Source: Mactromeris polynyma
Taxonomy: Eukaryota; Mollusca; Bivalvia; Venerida; Mactridae
Reading direction: 5' to 3'
DNA length: 64,000 nt
NCBI GenBank assembly: GCA_032209605.1
Contig: JASFXZ010000038.1
Span: 2,294,001 to 2,358,000 of the forward strand
In this document: positions 11,483 through 26,400 of the stretch, in pieces
Layout of the letters: each line of letters begins with the position of its first letter
How positions within the stretch are numbered: the stretch's first letter is position 1
Program-made: the position numbers and the translations under genes
Notes under the pieces: model-generated
Database searches by the model: none
What the model was told of the DNA's origin: nothing
The model's input: the letters and a program-made list of their open reading frames with translations, nothing else

Positions 11483-14400
11483 CTGAAAACATCAAAATTG
11501 TGCGTATATTTATATAGTTCTTTAAACTGTCTTAAATAACTTAATGTCTTAAATTAAATAACATTGCACAGATATAAATGATAGAACTGATGCAGACTTG
11601 TTTTAAATATTGCAAGTAGAGATACTTAAGGATGGTGTTGATGTAATATCAAGATGATTTGGTAATAATATATAATAGTAGAATTAATGCAGATTTTCAT
11701 CAATTTTGCATGTATAGACATTTAAGGATCATACTTGAGTGCAACTGTATGAAGATAATTTGGCAAAATGGTTATTATTGCTCTCTGACGTAATAAATAA
11801 ACCAGTGCCAATTATTCCCTTATGTACGCCTGGCAGAATTAATTATCATTACCTGTATTCAGTAAAGAGTAGTTACATAAGTTTTGTCTTGAACCGATCT
11901 TTCAATAAATTGAATTGGCCTAAAAAAACTTAAAACAACTTGTAACAAAATGACATCAAACACTCCATTGTAAGCAACAAGTTGTGGTCAGTTAAAGCTA
12001 AATTAGCATTAAAAATCATTGTATTGAATACAAATAGTAGCAGCAAAAGCAGCATTATTAAACCATAACCAAAAAATAAATTGCATTCACTAGATAACTG
12101 TATTTGAAAATGATATAGTTAGCGACTAAACAGGCCAGCTTTATATTTTTTTGGAAAAATTAATGGTAGAAGGGAAAAAATAAGATTAAATTTGGATGAC
12201 AATGTAATCCTCAAGTATTTGCTCAGACTCTGCTATGATGAATTTGTTTACTCTCTTGTGGATCCCTTGTTCTTTTTACATGGAAAATATCAAATAAGCA
12301 TTTAAATATTTTATCAATTATCCCACTATATGTTTGAAGCAATTAGAAGCTCTGCACATACAACATGTTCATTTACTTGATAAGTTGGCCAACAACGTGA
12401 AAATCAAACAACACAGTGAATACAATAAGAATAAAGAAAATTAGATGTGTCGAATGGACACAGACCCCGCTATGGACCTTTCAAGTGTTTTTGGTGAGAA
12501 ATTTGTTGAAGTTTGAAAAAAGGGGCCATAAATCGTCCAAACATTGGTGGACTGAAACCAAAACGCAAGTAAACCTGGATTATGTAATCCTATGCTTATA
12601 TGCCAAATATGATTGAGTCTATCCATACTTTCTGGAGTTATTGATCAGAAACCATCACATGTATAGACAGGGGTAACAAAATGGGACAAGTAAGTTTGTG
12701 ACAAAAATATTTTTATTTTCGTTAAATCATCCGCTGACCTTACTGTTGGGATATATCAAATTGTTGAAAAAGAATTTGTAGAAAAGACTTCTAACCAAGA
12801 CCACATCCAGGAGGAGACGTAGTTTTATATAAAAAAGGACAGTCAGCGGATGGACAGAGAACAGACTGATATATATTCCACATATACAGGCTCATAGCTA
12901 CATTGAGGAAAAAGCAGAAACTCATATTCATAAAAATGTCATCAGGTTCCAAAATTACCTCAAGAAATTTCAACATCATTTATTATCTTGACGAGAATGC
13001 ACGCAATGCCCCATTTGCCCGCATTAGACTCTAACTACACTGGCCTGGTATAATTCATTCATAAGTGTAAGGTGATGTTACACAGAGGTGATCAATGTTA
13101 AATAGATGTTGATGATATGAATATCTAACTAACTATGAAATGGACTAGCACTTTGTCACAGGAGAATGTCACAAGTTCTCTCCCCTTATCCCTTCTGTAG
13201 TATATTCACGACGTATATATACATGTAGTACATATATATATTATAGAAGGGATAAAAGGAGACTGGACCCTATGAGAGATTAAGGGAGAGAACTCATGAC
13301 AATCTCCTGCACACTATATGTACCCAGAGGGACACAGGTGATAAATCATTATTTCAAGCAGTGTAATTCAACCAAACTTGACTATAATAGAAAGACATAC
13401 AAATGATGGGCAGGAAGTGGCTGTATAACTTTCTACTTAGCTGATATCTTATACTGTACCATCCTATATCTTATACTGTACCATCCTGGTAAATTAAAAG
13501 CTACTGAAGAACTGCGGTGTTTTCATATGTGTGGATTGTGAGCCAAGTGATTACAACTTGGATCACATCACAATGAAAGGTTCCTGGGTTTCCAACCAGA
13601 TCACACCTATAATTCAGAGATGGTAAAGAGTGCCACAGAATCTGACTAAGGGCAGGATTCCAACTTTAGACATTTGGATCAAAGTGCTCTAGTCCTAGAC
13701 CATGGTGGTCCATGCTCAGCATACCTCCCTAAGTTCCTAAACATTTGCTTTTCGTGAATTGAATTGATGTTAGATATTGTGTTTAAGAATTGTCAGAACT
13801 ACGTGATTTTAGTAATATTTGTATCTCATCTATCGACCACCAGGGTATCAGGTTAGAAAACTGAGATTGAAGACCAGTCTTAAAATTCAAGTATCTGATT
13901 GGTTGTTCTGTGCTCATTCACAAAATGGACCAATGGTGAGGCAGCATTCCTGGACTAATCTTCAAACTAACAAACTGATATTGGACCCAGGAAAGAAATA
14001 ATGAATCTTGGTGATGCTGTGTAAATGTGATACAGACAGAATATTAATTGTTTGTGTTAAAGAAGTGGGAAAACAGCATGCACATAGCACATGAAGTATG
14101 TACGTGACTAGGTCGGAAAAACTTGTTCATTTTAGTCTAAATACATAAAATATCACCAAAATAGAAAATATCATCTATGCCAGAGTCCTAAATATCACAT
14201 AACATATAAATATCTCATATTTAGGTATTTGTCTAAATATAATATATTGACCATGACATAATGTTACGTGAATTTTGTTTCGGAGATCACATTGACAATG
14301 TATCATATTGAAAATGTATCATATTGTCAATGTATCATATTGTCAATATGTATCATATTGAAATTGTATCACATTGACCATGTATCATATTGACAATGTA

Positions 14401-17400
14401 TCATATTGACAACATATCATATTGACAATGTATCATAGTGACAATGTATCATATTGACAACATATCATATTGACAATGTATCATATTGACAATGTATCAT
14501 ATTGACAATGTATCATATTGACAATGTATCATATTGACAATGTATCATATTGACAATGCATCATATTGACAATGCATCATATTGACAATGTATCATATTG
14601 ACAACGTATCATATTGACAACATATCATATTGACAACGTATCATATTGACAATGTATCATATTGAAATTGTATCATATTGACAATGTATCATATTGACAA
14701 CATATCATATTGACATCGTATCATATTGACAACATATCATATTGACAACATATCATATTGACAACATATCATATTGACAATGTATCATATTGACAATGTA
14801 TCATATTGACAACGTATCATATTGACAACGTATCATATTGACAATGTATCATAGTGACAATGTATCATAGTGACAATGTATCATATTGACAACGTATCAT
14901 ATTGTTAATGTATCATATTAAAATTGTATCATATTGACAATGTATCATATTGACAACGTATCATATTGACAATGTATCATATTGACAATGTATCATATTG
15001 ACAATGTATCATATTGACAATGTATCATATTGACAACGTTTCATATTGACAACGTATCATATTGACAATGTATCATAGTGACAACGTATCATATTGACAA
15101 CATATCATATTGACAATGTATCATATTGACAATGTATCATATTGACAATGTATCATATTGACAATGTATCATATTGACAATGTATCATATTGAAATTGCA
15201 TCATATTGACAATGCATCATATTGACAACGTATCATATTGACAATGTATCATATTGACAACATATCATATTGACAACATATCATATTGACAACGTATCAT
15301 ATTGACAATGTATCGTATTGAAATTGTATCATATTGACAATGTATCATATTGACAATGTATCATATTGACAATGTATCATATTGACAACTCACAGTCCAT
15401 GAAGTTTATGTGGTCTAAGTGGTTGCATATCTATCATACAGACAACGACATGAGTTATCCTATACAATGGTGATATTTGTATGTTTGGACTAATCTGAGA
15501 GTATTCGTAGAACCCAGCCACATGCTGACTAATTCAGGCACTGAAGTTATTAACTTGAGTTTTAGGTTATGTTTACAATAAAAACATACCACAGGAGAAG
15601 TTATGATGCTTTTTTCTCTGCCATATAGGTCAACTTCTTGTGTCTGAGATTATAAATGATAATTGCAATTAAAATGACAGCAAAATATGGAACTGATTTA
15701 AATAATTCAAGGGACATAACTCTTGTTAGTTTCAATCCTTGTAGATGATTCGTTTTTGCATTGTGATACACTTCTGAGTAAAGATGTTTATGAGTGCTCA
15801 ATTAATTCAATGCGTTGAATATAAAAATAATGCAATCCCCGATTCTCCTAACAATGTTATCTACAAATGTGTCTAAAATTATTAATGAGACACATCACAC
15901 TACTAAGAAGTGACACATATTAAATATCAGTGCTAACATGCTGCTATCACACAATATTGTTAATATTACACTACATTTATGAGCAACATAAAACACATCC
16001 CATACCGTTGGTAATGGTAGAAATCTCGTATCATCATAATCGTATGATTTTATCTAAAATTGTTCGAATAATTTTGTTTAACATCTGTCAAAACTACCAT
16101 GCAGATCAAACAAATAACATCAAACTAATGCCAAAATGTTCAACAAACTATTGTGTAAAATCATTAACATCTTCGAAAACTATCTAGTCACTTAAAAAAT
16201 TATTATTGAAAACATGCATAAATCATAACCATAAATATTTAGTTGATTTGTTAAGTGATACTGATCCACAAACTTGGAATTAATTTTGATTAAATGAACA
16301 AACAAGCACATTCATGCATAAATTGTTAACATTTTAATCATACAGTCCAACCTCTTCCATCAAAGGTCTGTCAAAGGGCACAGTCTACAGTCTGACAGTC
16401 TAGGACACAGTCAATGTTATAAGAGGACAAAGATTGACAGAGCCTAAGAGAGGACATAATCCATAATCTGATGTAGTCTATGATTTGACAAGAGGACACA
16501 GTCAATCAGGTGCAAAGGTCCGACCTCTGATGCAGCGAGACAGACAGACAAGGTAAGACATTGCTAGAACAGTTTGAGCACTCCTGGCATTAGGAATGAA
16601 CAATCAGAAAACATGAACGTTCCAAATATTAGCCTAAGTCTTTAAGACACAAGCAACAATGTTAATCAATCTGTTTTCAGCATAAATATTGAATCTTGCA
16701 TAAAGTACACACCTGGTTTAGATACAGACAATGCATTTTGATTAGTGTTTACATAGCACAATGTTGTTTTCTGTACACCATACTGAGGGTCTGACACGCA
16801 GTTAATGTAATTGCTTCTTGAACAGACACGAGTTACAACAGCTGTGCACCAAAGCCTTGCTTCATTAATTATAAGCTCAGGAGACTTAATTCACCAACAT
16901 TTTAAGACTGAAACTCAGACTTACACTTTAAATTTGTAAAAGTTATACATCGTATTTACCAGCATTTCGTTTTCAGTACATCTAAACAAATGAAATTTTG
17001 TCTGAACAATTGTTGTTACCCATTCTACACTTCTGGTAATTTTTATTAAAAGCTATACTGTTATAATGACATAGGAGCACAAAGTAAATTTAAAGTCTGA
17101 GCTACAGTCTTAAAATGTTTGTGAATAAAGCCCCATTTAAATATTACTAAGCATTACAACTTGTTAAAACGCATCTTATAAAGCAATAATCTTACCATCA
17201 AAATGACTGATTGAAATAGTAAAACAAGATATATTACACAGTTATAATACAGAAACATAATTATATAGAGATTGTATATTTAAAATACAATAGGCTTAAA
17301 ACAAAGCTAGACACTTCTAATAGACAGTTATAGGCACAACAACACGACTGTATATCATAAGCTAGAATCTTTATATACAGGCAAGAAAAAAATAAATTGA

Positions 17401-20400
17401 AATCTGTACAAAAAATTTAACGGTAAAAAATATGAAATTGCAAATAAACTGTGGCAAAGCGTTATTTACAATCAGGACCTAAGATCATTCTCTGTTAAAG
17501 GAGTATGAGATTATAAAACTTGAGATGAGTCTCAAATCTCAAAACTAAATTTTCGTCCTCAACTTAATTATTTCCTTAGTACACATACAGTTAAACCTCA
17601 GTAATAAGACCATCCTTTGGATCCTTGAAAACTGATCTTCTTATTGAGGTGGTCTGAATATTGAGATTGAATAAAGAGCAAAACAGGGAAAATGGTCTTG
17701 AAAACTGTGTTCTTAGTTTTGAGGTGGTGTTATTATTGATGTGGTCACTAAATCAGGTTTTACTGTACTTGCTGTTTTATGTTTATGAAAACCTTCAGAT
17801 TAACTATGAAACACAAAACTACCATTTGAACTTCGAGACCGATCTCAAGTTTTATAAACTCTCAAAGGTAGGAACATGTAACGCAGATACAGTGACAGTA
17901 AAGACACAACATGCAACAGGTGAAAGATTGATCACATCTTATTTCAAACATCACAGTATGTGAGTTATGTGTGCTACAGATAAACCTCAAATCAAATAGT
18001 GAAACTACAGTGGGGATATAGGGGTCAGCAAAACTCAATATTTAACATCCAAGGGGCCATTTTATAAATGTGTCTGATGATGTCATGGCTATGACACTTT
18101 ACATACGACACCACTGATAAAGAAAATGTATGATATTTTATTTGTGGTAAGTTCTTGAACTTAAATAAGGCACATGGTAGCTAGAACTGGATGATAAAAA
18201 GGCCTGAGATCTCTAATCAAATGCCTTCTGCACAAATTGAAGTTTGCTTCCATTTTAAAGGAATGTTTGTTTTACAAATCTTTTTACAGATCAGACAGTT
18301 TGGTTGCAGCTTCATGATGCTTTGATCCAAACTGTTCACAATGGCTATCAAGCTTACAAAATATGGTACAACAATTATTGACATACAGTAATTCCAATAT
18401 ATTGGACTATTATAAATGCTTTTAATACATTTAAAAGAGAGTTTTGCTTCTAACATCTATATAAAATTTAATAAATTAACAATTTTCAGTACCTTAAACC
18501 AATGCCATTACATTTCCTATGCAATAAATATAAACATTTGTTAAGTAAGCCTCAAGTATTTCTTGGATATCAATTATACATACAAATTATGTATAAACAA
18601 TAGAACGTTCATTTAAAGGTCTGTCTATAACTCTTTAATGTACTGACCCGAGGAAATCCCAGTAAAATTCAAATAAAATTCCAGCAACAACCAGGAAAAC
18701 CCATCAAATCCAAGAAAAGTGAGTTAATTGCAATTTACTAGAAATTATAGAAATTGACAAGGACATTCCTTTCAGTTATGGATATAAAATGTGTTCAAGG
18801 GAGCGACTCACACATATTTTCAGAGCTTGGAATATGATGTTTTAGGATTATAGATACATTAATCTTGAATGTTTTAAACTAGGGTCCACAGGTATAACAC
18901 TTGAGATCATTGTAAAATGCACAACATATTTTTGGTTATGTATATTATACAGTTTAGTAAATGGTCACATTCATTTTTAATGCATATACCAGTATAACAG
19001 TGCATGATTAATTTGGCAATTTTGCAAGAATCAACATGACAAAAATTTGAACACAAAAACTAGAAATAAGAGTTTTGAGAGCAATCTCAAGTATTATAAC
19101 ATTGGACCTGGTAATTGGGGTCAGTTAGGACAAGGGAAATAAAACTTTTTATAACAAACCGCCTTGATTTTAACAATAATCATACCAACAATATCTAGAT
19201 AATATAATCAGGCAATATTTACCTCAACATTCATATCTCCTTTTGTTTGAGTATTGCTCTTGTTTGCCGTACTTTTTTCATTGATTGTTTTCATCTGAGA
19301 GCGTTGGTATGGTGGTGGTTTTTTCTTCGCCGGAGTGCCAGACAGTTCGGCAATTCTTGCTAGCAGAAATTGTTTATCTTTGCCTTCCATAACTAGCTGG
19401 TCTTTCATCATATCCACCAAATCTTTGTGTGCAGAGTTTAGTTCTGAGCAGTAGTATATCGCCAAACTGAAATGTCAATATCTCGGTAAAATATTACAAG
19501 TGGTCATAAGTTAAGGAATTTGTTACAGACTTGTCTGAAAACGATAAAATAGAGCCTTGTATCCAAATAAAGTTTGGATGACTTGAACACAGAAATGGGA
19601 ATACGACATCAATGCTGGGAAAGAAAATTGTACAAAAAAACATATAATTAAGACAAAGATGCACACAGACAGATGCTGTAATGACGTCTTTGCCTTAAAA
19701 TAATTATACTGGTTACAGCAGGTGGATATTTTCACAAGGTGAAAAGTTTACATGGTGATATCAGATGTTTTTTGCAAGCAGAAATAATTGCTCATTGCTG
19801 AAATGAGTATAGTCATTGTTCAAGAGTCAAGTATATAAAAATTTACTTCCTTGAATGAAGAAAATAGCGCTGGCTGATATTTTACAAACAATTCTTGAAT
19901 TCACAAACTTCACGAGCATTCCTACATTTTATTATTCTTTTCGATTGCTGATTAAATATCACCTGTCAAAAATCATTGCGCAACTCACCATAAGAGTATT
20001 ATAAGTGCTGTTACAACAGCAGCTGATGTGGCAATGTCCCAGATTGTCTGAAACCAGTCAGATGCATTGTCTACCTGTACATCTATAATATCTGATGGTT
20101 GCCCATAGAGACGGAATGGTCCACACATCGGTGATGGGTCCAAACTGAAATGTCAAAATTTAGATATTATCATTTAGTTCTTTCTTACTGACAGATGAGG
20201 CAAAAAGCCTTAGTTCATACAGAGGGTTGAAAGTGAAACCAGTCTATACATACACAGCAAGAAGCAGATAGAATAGTTATGTTTTGTTGCAAATTGTTTT
20301 GTATGATTTTTAAGAAATTTTGAATTTTAGGAAGTTGGGTTACAACCAGAACAGAACTTAAAATTGGTCTTGAATCTTGTATGTGCTCAGAAATGCATGA

Positions 20401-23400
20401 AAGACGATTCACAATGAGTTGACATTTGCTGCATTATTCTTAATGCATTTAAATAAAGTCCCAGGCCCCAGGCTCACAACTTTTTTAAATTTGAAAACAT
20501 ATCTAAGACAGAAAATTCACCACTAATACAATAGAAGTTATATAAATAGATGATTTCAAATACATACTTGGATAAAGTGTATCCGACAGGAATACAGATC
20601 ATGAAGAAAGCTACCATCAGTATCACTGTGAAGAATGAGTTAGATTTGGAAGCATGATATGGTTTCTCTGGTGGTACTGTGTTATACATTGCTGATAACT
20701 GGAAAAAAATACAATACAATGTATTCACCCATAACTGGAACATAATACAAGGCTGATAATTTGAATACATTGCAGATAACTGGAATACATTGCAGATAAC
20801 TGGAATACATTGCAGATAACTGGAATACATTGCAGATAACTGGAATACATTGCAGATAACTGGAATACATTGCAGATAACTGGAATACATTGCAGATAAC
20901 TGGAATGCATTGCAGATAACTGGAATACATTGCAGATAACTGGAATACATTGCAGATAACTTGAAAACATTGCAGATAACTTGAATACATTGCAGATAAC
21001 TGGAATACATTGCAGATAACTGGAATACATTGCAGATAACTGGAATACATTGCAGATAACTTGAATACATTGCAGATAACTGGAATACATTGCAGATAAC
21101 TGGAATACATTGCAGATAACTGGAATACATTGCAGATAACTGGAATACATTGCAGATAACTGGAATACATTGCAGATAACTGGAATACATTGCAGATAAC
21201 TGGAATACATTGCAGATAACTGGAATACATAATAGTATACATAGATGATACAGGTATATGCTACAATGCATTGCTAATAACTTGAAAAATTAAAACACAT
21301 TGCTGATAATTAAAACAGAACACATTCTTAATAACTGGAATAGAATATAGAATATGATACATTGCTGATTACTGAATATTATAAATTTCAATTGCTAGTT
21401 ACTTAAATAAAACAGAATAAATCATTGATAACTGTACTACATAATAACTTCAAGCAGATGTGGACCACAACTGATATTTGGTAGCATTGCTTCATGCTGT
21501 AAACCAGTGAACTACTTGAGTCCATTTCTAACCAAACTACTGATTCTAACTCTAGTTAGTATATAAAAAATGTTGGAAATAAAATATAACAAGCTGTAAT
21601 AAAAAATACAATTAAGTATGTGCATTTAGTACAGACATAGATGATATAAAAATGATATAATTTACCTTTTTCAAATAAAACACGCAGAAGAAAGTGAAGA
21701 TTGACACTGCAGGCAAAAGTGGAGAAAAGAAAAATCCCAACCTGTAAAATTAGAAAATAATTATGAATTCATAATTCAATGGATACAATAATATGTGTAA
21801 GCATAGTGAAGAGTAATACAGTCAGACCTCGTTCATTCAACAACCTTCTTTCCTCATACTTGGTATCATACGAAATAAATATCAGGTCCCAATGTATCTC
21901 AGGCACTTCATATTGAATTGGGCTATTCAAAACCATGTACTATTCAAAACCATGTACTATTCAAAACCATGTACTATTCAAAACCATGTACTATTCAGAA
22001 CCATGTACTATTCAAAACCATGTACTATTCAAAACCATGTACTATTCAAAACCATGTACTATTCAAAACCATGTACTATTCAAAACCATGTACTATTCAA
22101 AACCATGTACTATTCAGAACCATGTACTATTCAAAACCATGTACTATTCAAAACCATGTACTATTCAAAACCATGTACTATTCAAAACCATGTACTATTC
22201 AGAACCATGTACTATTCAAAACCATGTACTATTCAAAACCATGTACTATTCAAAACCATGTACTATTCAAAACCATGTACTATTCAAAATAAAATTCGAA
22301 TGAACGAGGTCTGACTGTATTTGAAATTTCAAACACCTGCACTATGTACCATCTCATTCCTATCAAATTAGCTTATTCAACAATTTAATCATTTACAGTC
22401 ATGAATATCTTATGTTTTTAAAAATAATGTAATCAATAAACAAGGCTGCAAGTATTAAGGGTATAACATTATTCACAATGAATGAAAAGTTCTATTAACA
22501 CAAATGAAAATTTCTATTAACAATGATTGAAAAATTATGTTGACAAGGAGTGAAAAATTCTATTTACAAGGAATGACATATTTCGTGGAATGGTGAACCT
22601 TACCAAACTAGCGTCTGACAATAAACAAGATCTAGAACATTCTTTGGAATGTCAAAAACTGCGGGTCCAACTTTCTGGAAAAGTCCACATTCACATTTTG
22701 TGGTTACCAATCTATAGAGGAATAGGAAAATGGTTAAATAACTTCACATGTTAGATTTATACCAGGTTGTGAGAGGAGCATGCATCATTGAACACCATGG
22801 TACACAGAATGTCAATGCTACATTATGCGCTGTGATAGAAGAGGCTTTTAAAGTTTCATTTTCATGAATACAATAAAGTCAACAACTGACCAATGAAACT
22901 GCATGTTTCAATTAGTAGCTCTTCAATTGAAATCAGAGATAATTTATATGTTAGCTGTGAATAAGACAACATCACATGTTATTTCATTGGTCAAACTTTC
23001 CATGCAGTTGTCTTCAACAGTGATACAAAAGAAATGTCTCAAGAATTATTCATGAGTATGAAAGTTTGTAAGTCACAAAATCCACAGTGGATAATGAAGC
23101 ATAACGTGATAAGTAAATGTGGGCATGTGAAAAACCGAGGCCAAAGTAATGTGTTTCTCATGACAAGAACAACCCAAAGATTCATGTATTATGTTAACAA
23201 ATTGTTTCAACAATGAACAGTTAAGGTATATTTGCCATTGCAGTCAAGAATTTTGAACTCCAACCTACCTTGACATGAGAAAGTAAACAAATTCTGACGA
23301 ATGAGGTTATAAATCAGAATTTGGAGACCAATCCAAAAACTCAAGCCTATGAATGGTTGGCTTTGATGTTAGTCTTAAAATTGACCAATGGCAAGGCTGC

Positions 23401-26400
23401 AGTCTGAGACCGGACTCCAAACTCAGTTGTTTTTTTAATATTCCCCAATGGATAATTGCCAGTCAAAACAATAAATGAGCTGTTCATGACAAAACCTGTA
23501 TTAGTGACCAAAAAATCCATTTTGAGGTTTTTATGTTTTCTAACAGATATATTTTCTATTCCATTTAATACCACGAATTTCACAATTGGACATCTGCTTT
23601 TCCTTTATAGCAATTCAAAGATTAAAACAAAATCATGATGTTGTGTCAGAAAAACTTAACTCAAATGTAAATAAATTCTTAAATAATCTTCTGTTTTCCA
23701 AATTGAAAAAAACCCACATTACACAACACTTACGTTTATTTAATTCTAAAAATCAAAATTAAGCCACCCAAACACTTTTGAGAAAGTGCCTAGTTTGTAA
23801 TGCCGAAATTTGTATTGGGAAATACTCAATGTTATTGTTTGTTTGTTTCATCGGGTTTCATCTCAACGATATTTCAGTTATATACGGCAGCCGGTTCACC
23901 TAACCAGTTTTTCCTGGACTGAATTCTAACCAGTACTAACTTACCCTTCCACAAGGAGCCGACAACTTCTCCACATGTGGAGGAAAATCGACATTTTAGT
24001 CAAATTTTCATGGAAGGGTATGACCTGCCGTGACAGGGAATCGAACCCGGATTCCAAGTCAAGCGCACTAACCACTGGACCACGCCGCAGCTCCTCAATG
24101 TTATTACAAATCACTAAGACAGGTTTGTCATGTAAGCACTCAAATGTATTAGTATAAATCAATCAACATGCATGGTTAATGGGACTTTAAGAGGGAGGGA
24201 AATGTAAATTTTGGGGTTAAATTGTATTTTTCTTACCAAATCAAAGTTTGGCTATACACCAAATCTAGAACATTCTTAGGAATGTTGAAAGATAAGGGGC
24301 CATATTTTTTAAATATAGCTGCATTACAGTGAGTCGTAATCACTCTGTGAAAATAATGAATTACATGTAATATCATATAAAACAAAGTAACACATATATT
24401 TATAGTGTAAGACAAAATGGCATGTACATGTTTTAAGTCAGTTGACAGAAATGAGCAAAGTTTGCTTTCTACCGTGAAGCATAATAACACCAATGCATTA
24501 TATTTGATAATTCACATGTGAAATAAAAAATGATGTGACTTTGTAATTGCCTCAGTGATGGCTGCTTCTAATATGCATGACTAATCAATTTAAAACCACA
24601 CTCATACTTATTTAGAGAAAAAAAATATAATAAATGATACATGTATTATTAAAATGTAATTAAAAAATACAATTTAGTAAAGTCGGGCATCTTCAGCATT
24701 CGCAAATATATATCAATATTACAGTATTCTAAGCCATAGAAAAATAATACTTACTTTCTGGGTAATTCAACAAAAATGGTAACAGCAAAATTGATAAGGA
24801 AATCAAAGACAACCAGTTTGTAGACAGCAGAACCAACATATGTCTCCCAGCACTGATATAAGAAATATATTTACCAGTAATAACTAATAAAAATCGAATT
24901 AATAAATTAGTTAATAAACATTAAAATTAATAATTTAGCATCAAATGAACAAAATGTCAATACCACAGAAGATTGTCATGAGTTATCTCCCTTTATCACT
25001 TCTAGAGTTCTTTCCCTTAATCCCTTATATAGAAATGATAAAGGGAGATAACTCTTGACAATCGCCTGTGTTCCATACTGTTCATACAAAAACCAAGAAC
25101 AGCAAGAATTGTAATTCAAATTGTATTTAAGCTGAATATCACTTTTTACATACTTGTCCAATTTATCAAGATATTAGACTACACTTTTTGTCTAAATGTT
25201 TTTGTTCATTGCCTAGTGTAAGCAACTTTAATTCTTAAATACAATGCACTTAAAACACAATTTTGGAATGATTGGTAAAATACATCTAATGTAATCCACC
25301 GATCAACCCATCCCAAAAATTATGCATAGGAGTGCAGCAAAAAAACACATTTAAGGATGGCTGTATGCGCTACTTGTACTAACCTGAATAGCTGGACAAC
25401 TGTTTTGACCAACCAAACAAGCATCCTGATCGTTACATGTAATCTGTACGTACAATGAGGCCACGATCATACAAAGGGAAGCCAGCTTCAAAAATACCAT
25501 CCTGCAAAAATATCATTTGGTCATATCATTAATTAGGTTTCCTTGGGACTAAAAAACTCTTTTTGCCAAAACCCTTAATTAATACATTAGAGTGTTTAAT
25601 GTCTCAAGTAAGAAAGAGACACAAAAGTGCATATACATGTATCTTACATAATATATCTAATGCCATTAAAAAGCAAGTTTTGAGTTTTGCAAATTTTGGG
25701 ATTTCTCAGAGTATTCACAAGATGAAATTGATATAATGCAGTGAAGTTATTGTTCTAGGGGCAAGTGATATTAAGTGAGCAGCCATAACCACTCGACCAC
25801 AGAGGCCCCTACAAATAAAAGTCAGCTCTAAGTAAACATTGAAATCAATTTCCCAGATTCTTCCAAATCTCTATTTTCAGGTTGTAATTTCTCATTCTGA
25901 GTGCCGAGTACTGCAATACATCTTACTGTCATGAAATGTTCACCAAAGTCTGAATCTGAAGTAATTTTAGACTTGAAGAATTCTCAGTACTGGAGCTCTC
26001 GTTATGTACTTAGCTTTAATTTTTAACATTATTTATAAATCTCCTGTATAGTGCACTTACCTGATCAGTGAAATTTTGACGACGAATGCAGGTTTGTATT
26101 TTTCGAACTTTACGAGAATATCGAAGATTATTGGATACATTCCATTCAGGAGTCCGATCACAATTGACGGCAAAAATTCCACCAATAAAATCACGAGCGA
26201 ATGGTAATTAGTTTCTACATCAGGATCAGTTGTAAACTGAAACAAGAACAATAAGTATACCAATCATTGCATACTCTATAAATGGTAATGTTTGCAATAT
26301 GGTTATGTTCGTGAATCTTGAGAATTCAAGAAGTGCAAAAATATCAGCTTGTATAAATTTCCAATTTGATGGAAGCACATTGTTAAAAGTAGCAATACTC

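Larger units (their letters stand above)
11483..19222. other. Tmc: Large TMC intron (7.7 kb)
   Basis: No further exon was recognised. Holds part of a dispersed repeat (12450-12665), a palindromic MITE (13159-13310), a 1.1-kb 16-bp minisatellite (14287-15388) and a pogo-like MITE (17588-17765). The stretch between 16343 and 16540 is rich in short GGACACAGTC-type repeats and starts like a pogo-type end (CAGTCCAACCTC). Confidence 0.55.

Noticed and set aside
14287..15388. CRISPR-like regular array
   Set aside because: Units are contiguous with no unique spacers, and the setting is a eukaryotic intron.
20474..21271. Minus-strand ORFs of 265, 186 and 161 aa in overlapping frames
   Set aside because: They come from the 20-bp minisatellite, open in all frames. 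Only the last part (20568-20698) is a real TMC exon.
21892..22314. Plus-strand ORFs of 122-140 aa
   Set aside because: Translation of the 17-bp minisatellite in three frames.
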